A stretch of 6,079 nt of DNA from Bacteroidales bacterium (GTDB lineage: Bacteria > Bacteroidota > Bacteroidia > Bacteroidales > UBA7960). The stretch's first letter is position 1, and each line of letters starts with the position of its first letter. Location: positions 1 to 6,079 of the forward strand of contig SLEW01000243.1 of assembly GCA_007124575.1 (NCBI GenBank), written 5' to 3'. A program made the position numbers and the translations under genes. Of the stretch, positions 5,711 through 6,079 are shown piece after piece. Below the pieces are notes generated by a model. That model was not told the DNA's origin, ran no database searches, and was given only the letters and a program-made list of their open reading frames with translations.

Positions 5711-6079
5711 GAACAGAACAGTAGCATTCGAAGATCTTGGCATAATAGATTACAAAGAGGCCTGGGACTACCAGGAAAAACTGTTCCAGGGGATCATCGA
5801 CATCAAAATGGAAAACAGGAAATCCCCTGATCAGGAAAAAGCAACGCCCAACTATCTGTTGTTTTGCGAACATCCGCATGTATATACCCTCGGCAAGCAC
5901 GGATCAGAAGAAAACCTCCTGGCCAACATGCTGGAGCTGAGCAACAAGAAGGCCACCTATTACAAGATCAACCGCGGCGGTGATATCACCTACCACGGAC
6001 CCGGTCAAATCGTGGGATACCCCATCCTTGACCTGGATAACTTCTCACCCGATATTCATCAATATGTATACAACCTGGA
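5709..6079 (+). CDS. lipB: Lipoyl(octanoyl) transferase LipB, N-terminal part (3' end outside window)
   Basis: The frame is open to the window edge and gives 123 complete residues, roughly half of a LipB. The start at 5709 is fixed by an in-frame TAG at 5694-5696 with no other start codon between. The N-terminus DLGIIDYKEAWDYQ (9-22) and the segment YLLFCEHPHVYTLGKHG (49-65) are typical of the family. RGGDITYHGPGQ (89-100), followed by IVGYPILDL, is its hallmark substrate-binding motif. The catalytic Lys and Cys lie further on and cannot be checked. LipB moves octanoyl groups from acyl carrier protein to a lysine of lipoyl domains in 2-oxoacid dehydrogenases and the glycine cleavage H protein, after which LipA inserts sulfur. 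It is cytosolic. The stretch at about 33-47 (KMENRKSPDQEKATP) is longer than in the E. coli protein, as I recall for Bacteroidota LipB. It is divergent from the U32 gene. Confidence 0.95.
   Translation, partial: MNRTVAFEDLGIIDYKEAWDYQEKLFQGIIDIKMENRKSPDQEKATPNYLLFCEHPHVYTLGKHGSEENLLANMLELSNKKATYYKINRGGDITYHGPGQIVGYPILDLDNFSPDIHQYVYNL

Noticed and set aside
1..6079. CRISPR arrays, tRNA or rRNA genes, insertion sequences, phage or defence genes
   Set aside because: No regularly spaced repeats, cloverleaf-like sequence, transposase motifs or terminal inverted repeats were seen on either strand.

Overview
The window looks like an ordinary chromosomal segment of a Bacteroidota (Bacteroidetes) bacterium. 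The evidence is a SusC/SusD pair, SusD- and SusE-type lipoproteins with acidic residues right after the lipid-anchored cysteine, A-rich leaders without Shine-Dalgarno sites, a TAnnTTTG-type promoter element, and a lipB of the form usual in this phylum. I cannot name a genus from the sequence; a member of Bacteroidales or a related order is a guess.

Positions 1-4118 (+ strand) are the 3' end of a glycan-uptake operon (polysaccharide utilization locus type). In order it holds the C-terminal part of a SusC/RagA TonB-dependent outer-membrane channel, a complete SusD/RagB surface glycan-binding lipoprotein, and a SusE-like lipoprotein with two C-terminal starch-binding-type domains. The operon ends at a strong symmetrical terminator, so any glycoside hydrolase or regulator must lie upstream of the window or elsewhere. 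The SusE partner and aromatic positions in SusD point to an alpha-glucan such as starch or maltodextrin; this is inference. SusD would capture glycan on the cell surface and lid the SusC barrel, SusE would add surface binding capacity, and SusC would import the oligosaccharide using TonB energy. A 28-base imperfect hairpin lies between susD and susE.

Positions 4119-4259 are a short non-coding spacer. Positions 4260-5504 (- strand) encode a complete U32-family protein (TrhP/YegQ-like, called 'collagenase-like peptidase' in older annotation) that converges on the same terminator. Positions 5505-5708 are a divergent intergenic region with a candidate promoter for each neighbour, an inverted repeat that brackets the lipB -7 element, and a cluster of TTAGAC repeats ending on the lipB start codon. 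From 5709 to the window end runs the N-terminal part of lipB (lipoyl(octanoyl) transferase), cut by the window edge.

The protein families are all well known. I found no clearly new system; the observations most worth following are the regulatory-scale structures at 2903-2930, 5586-5610 and 5661-5710.
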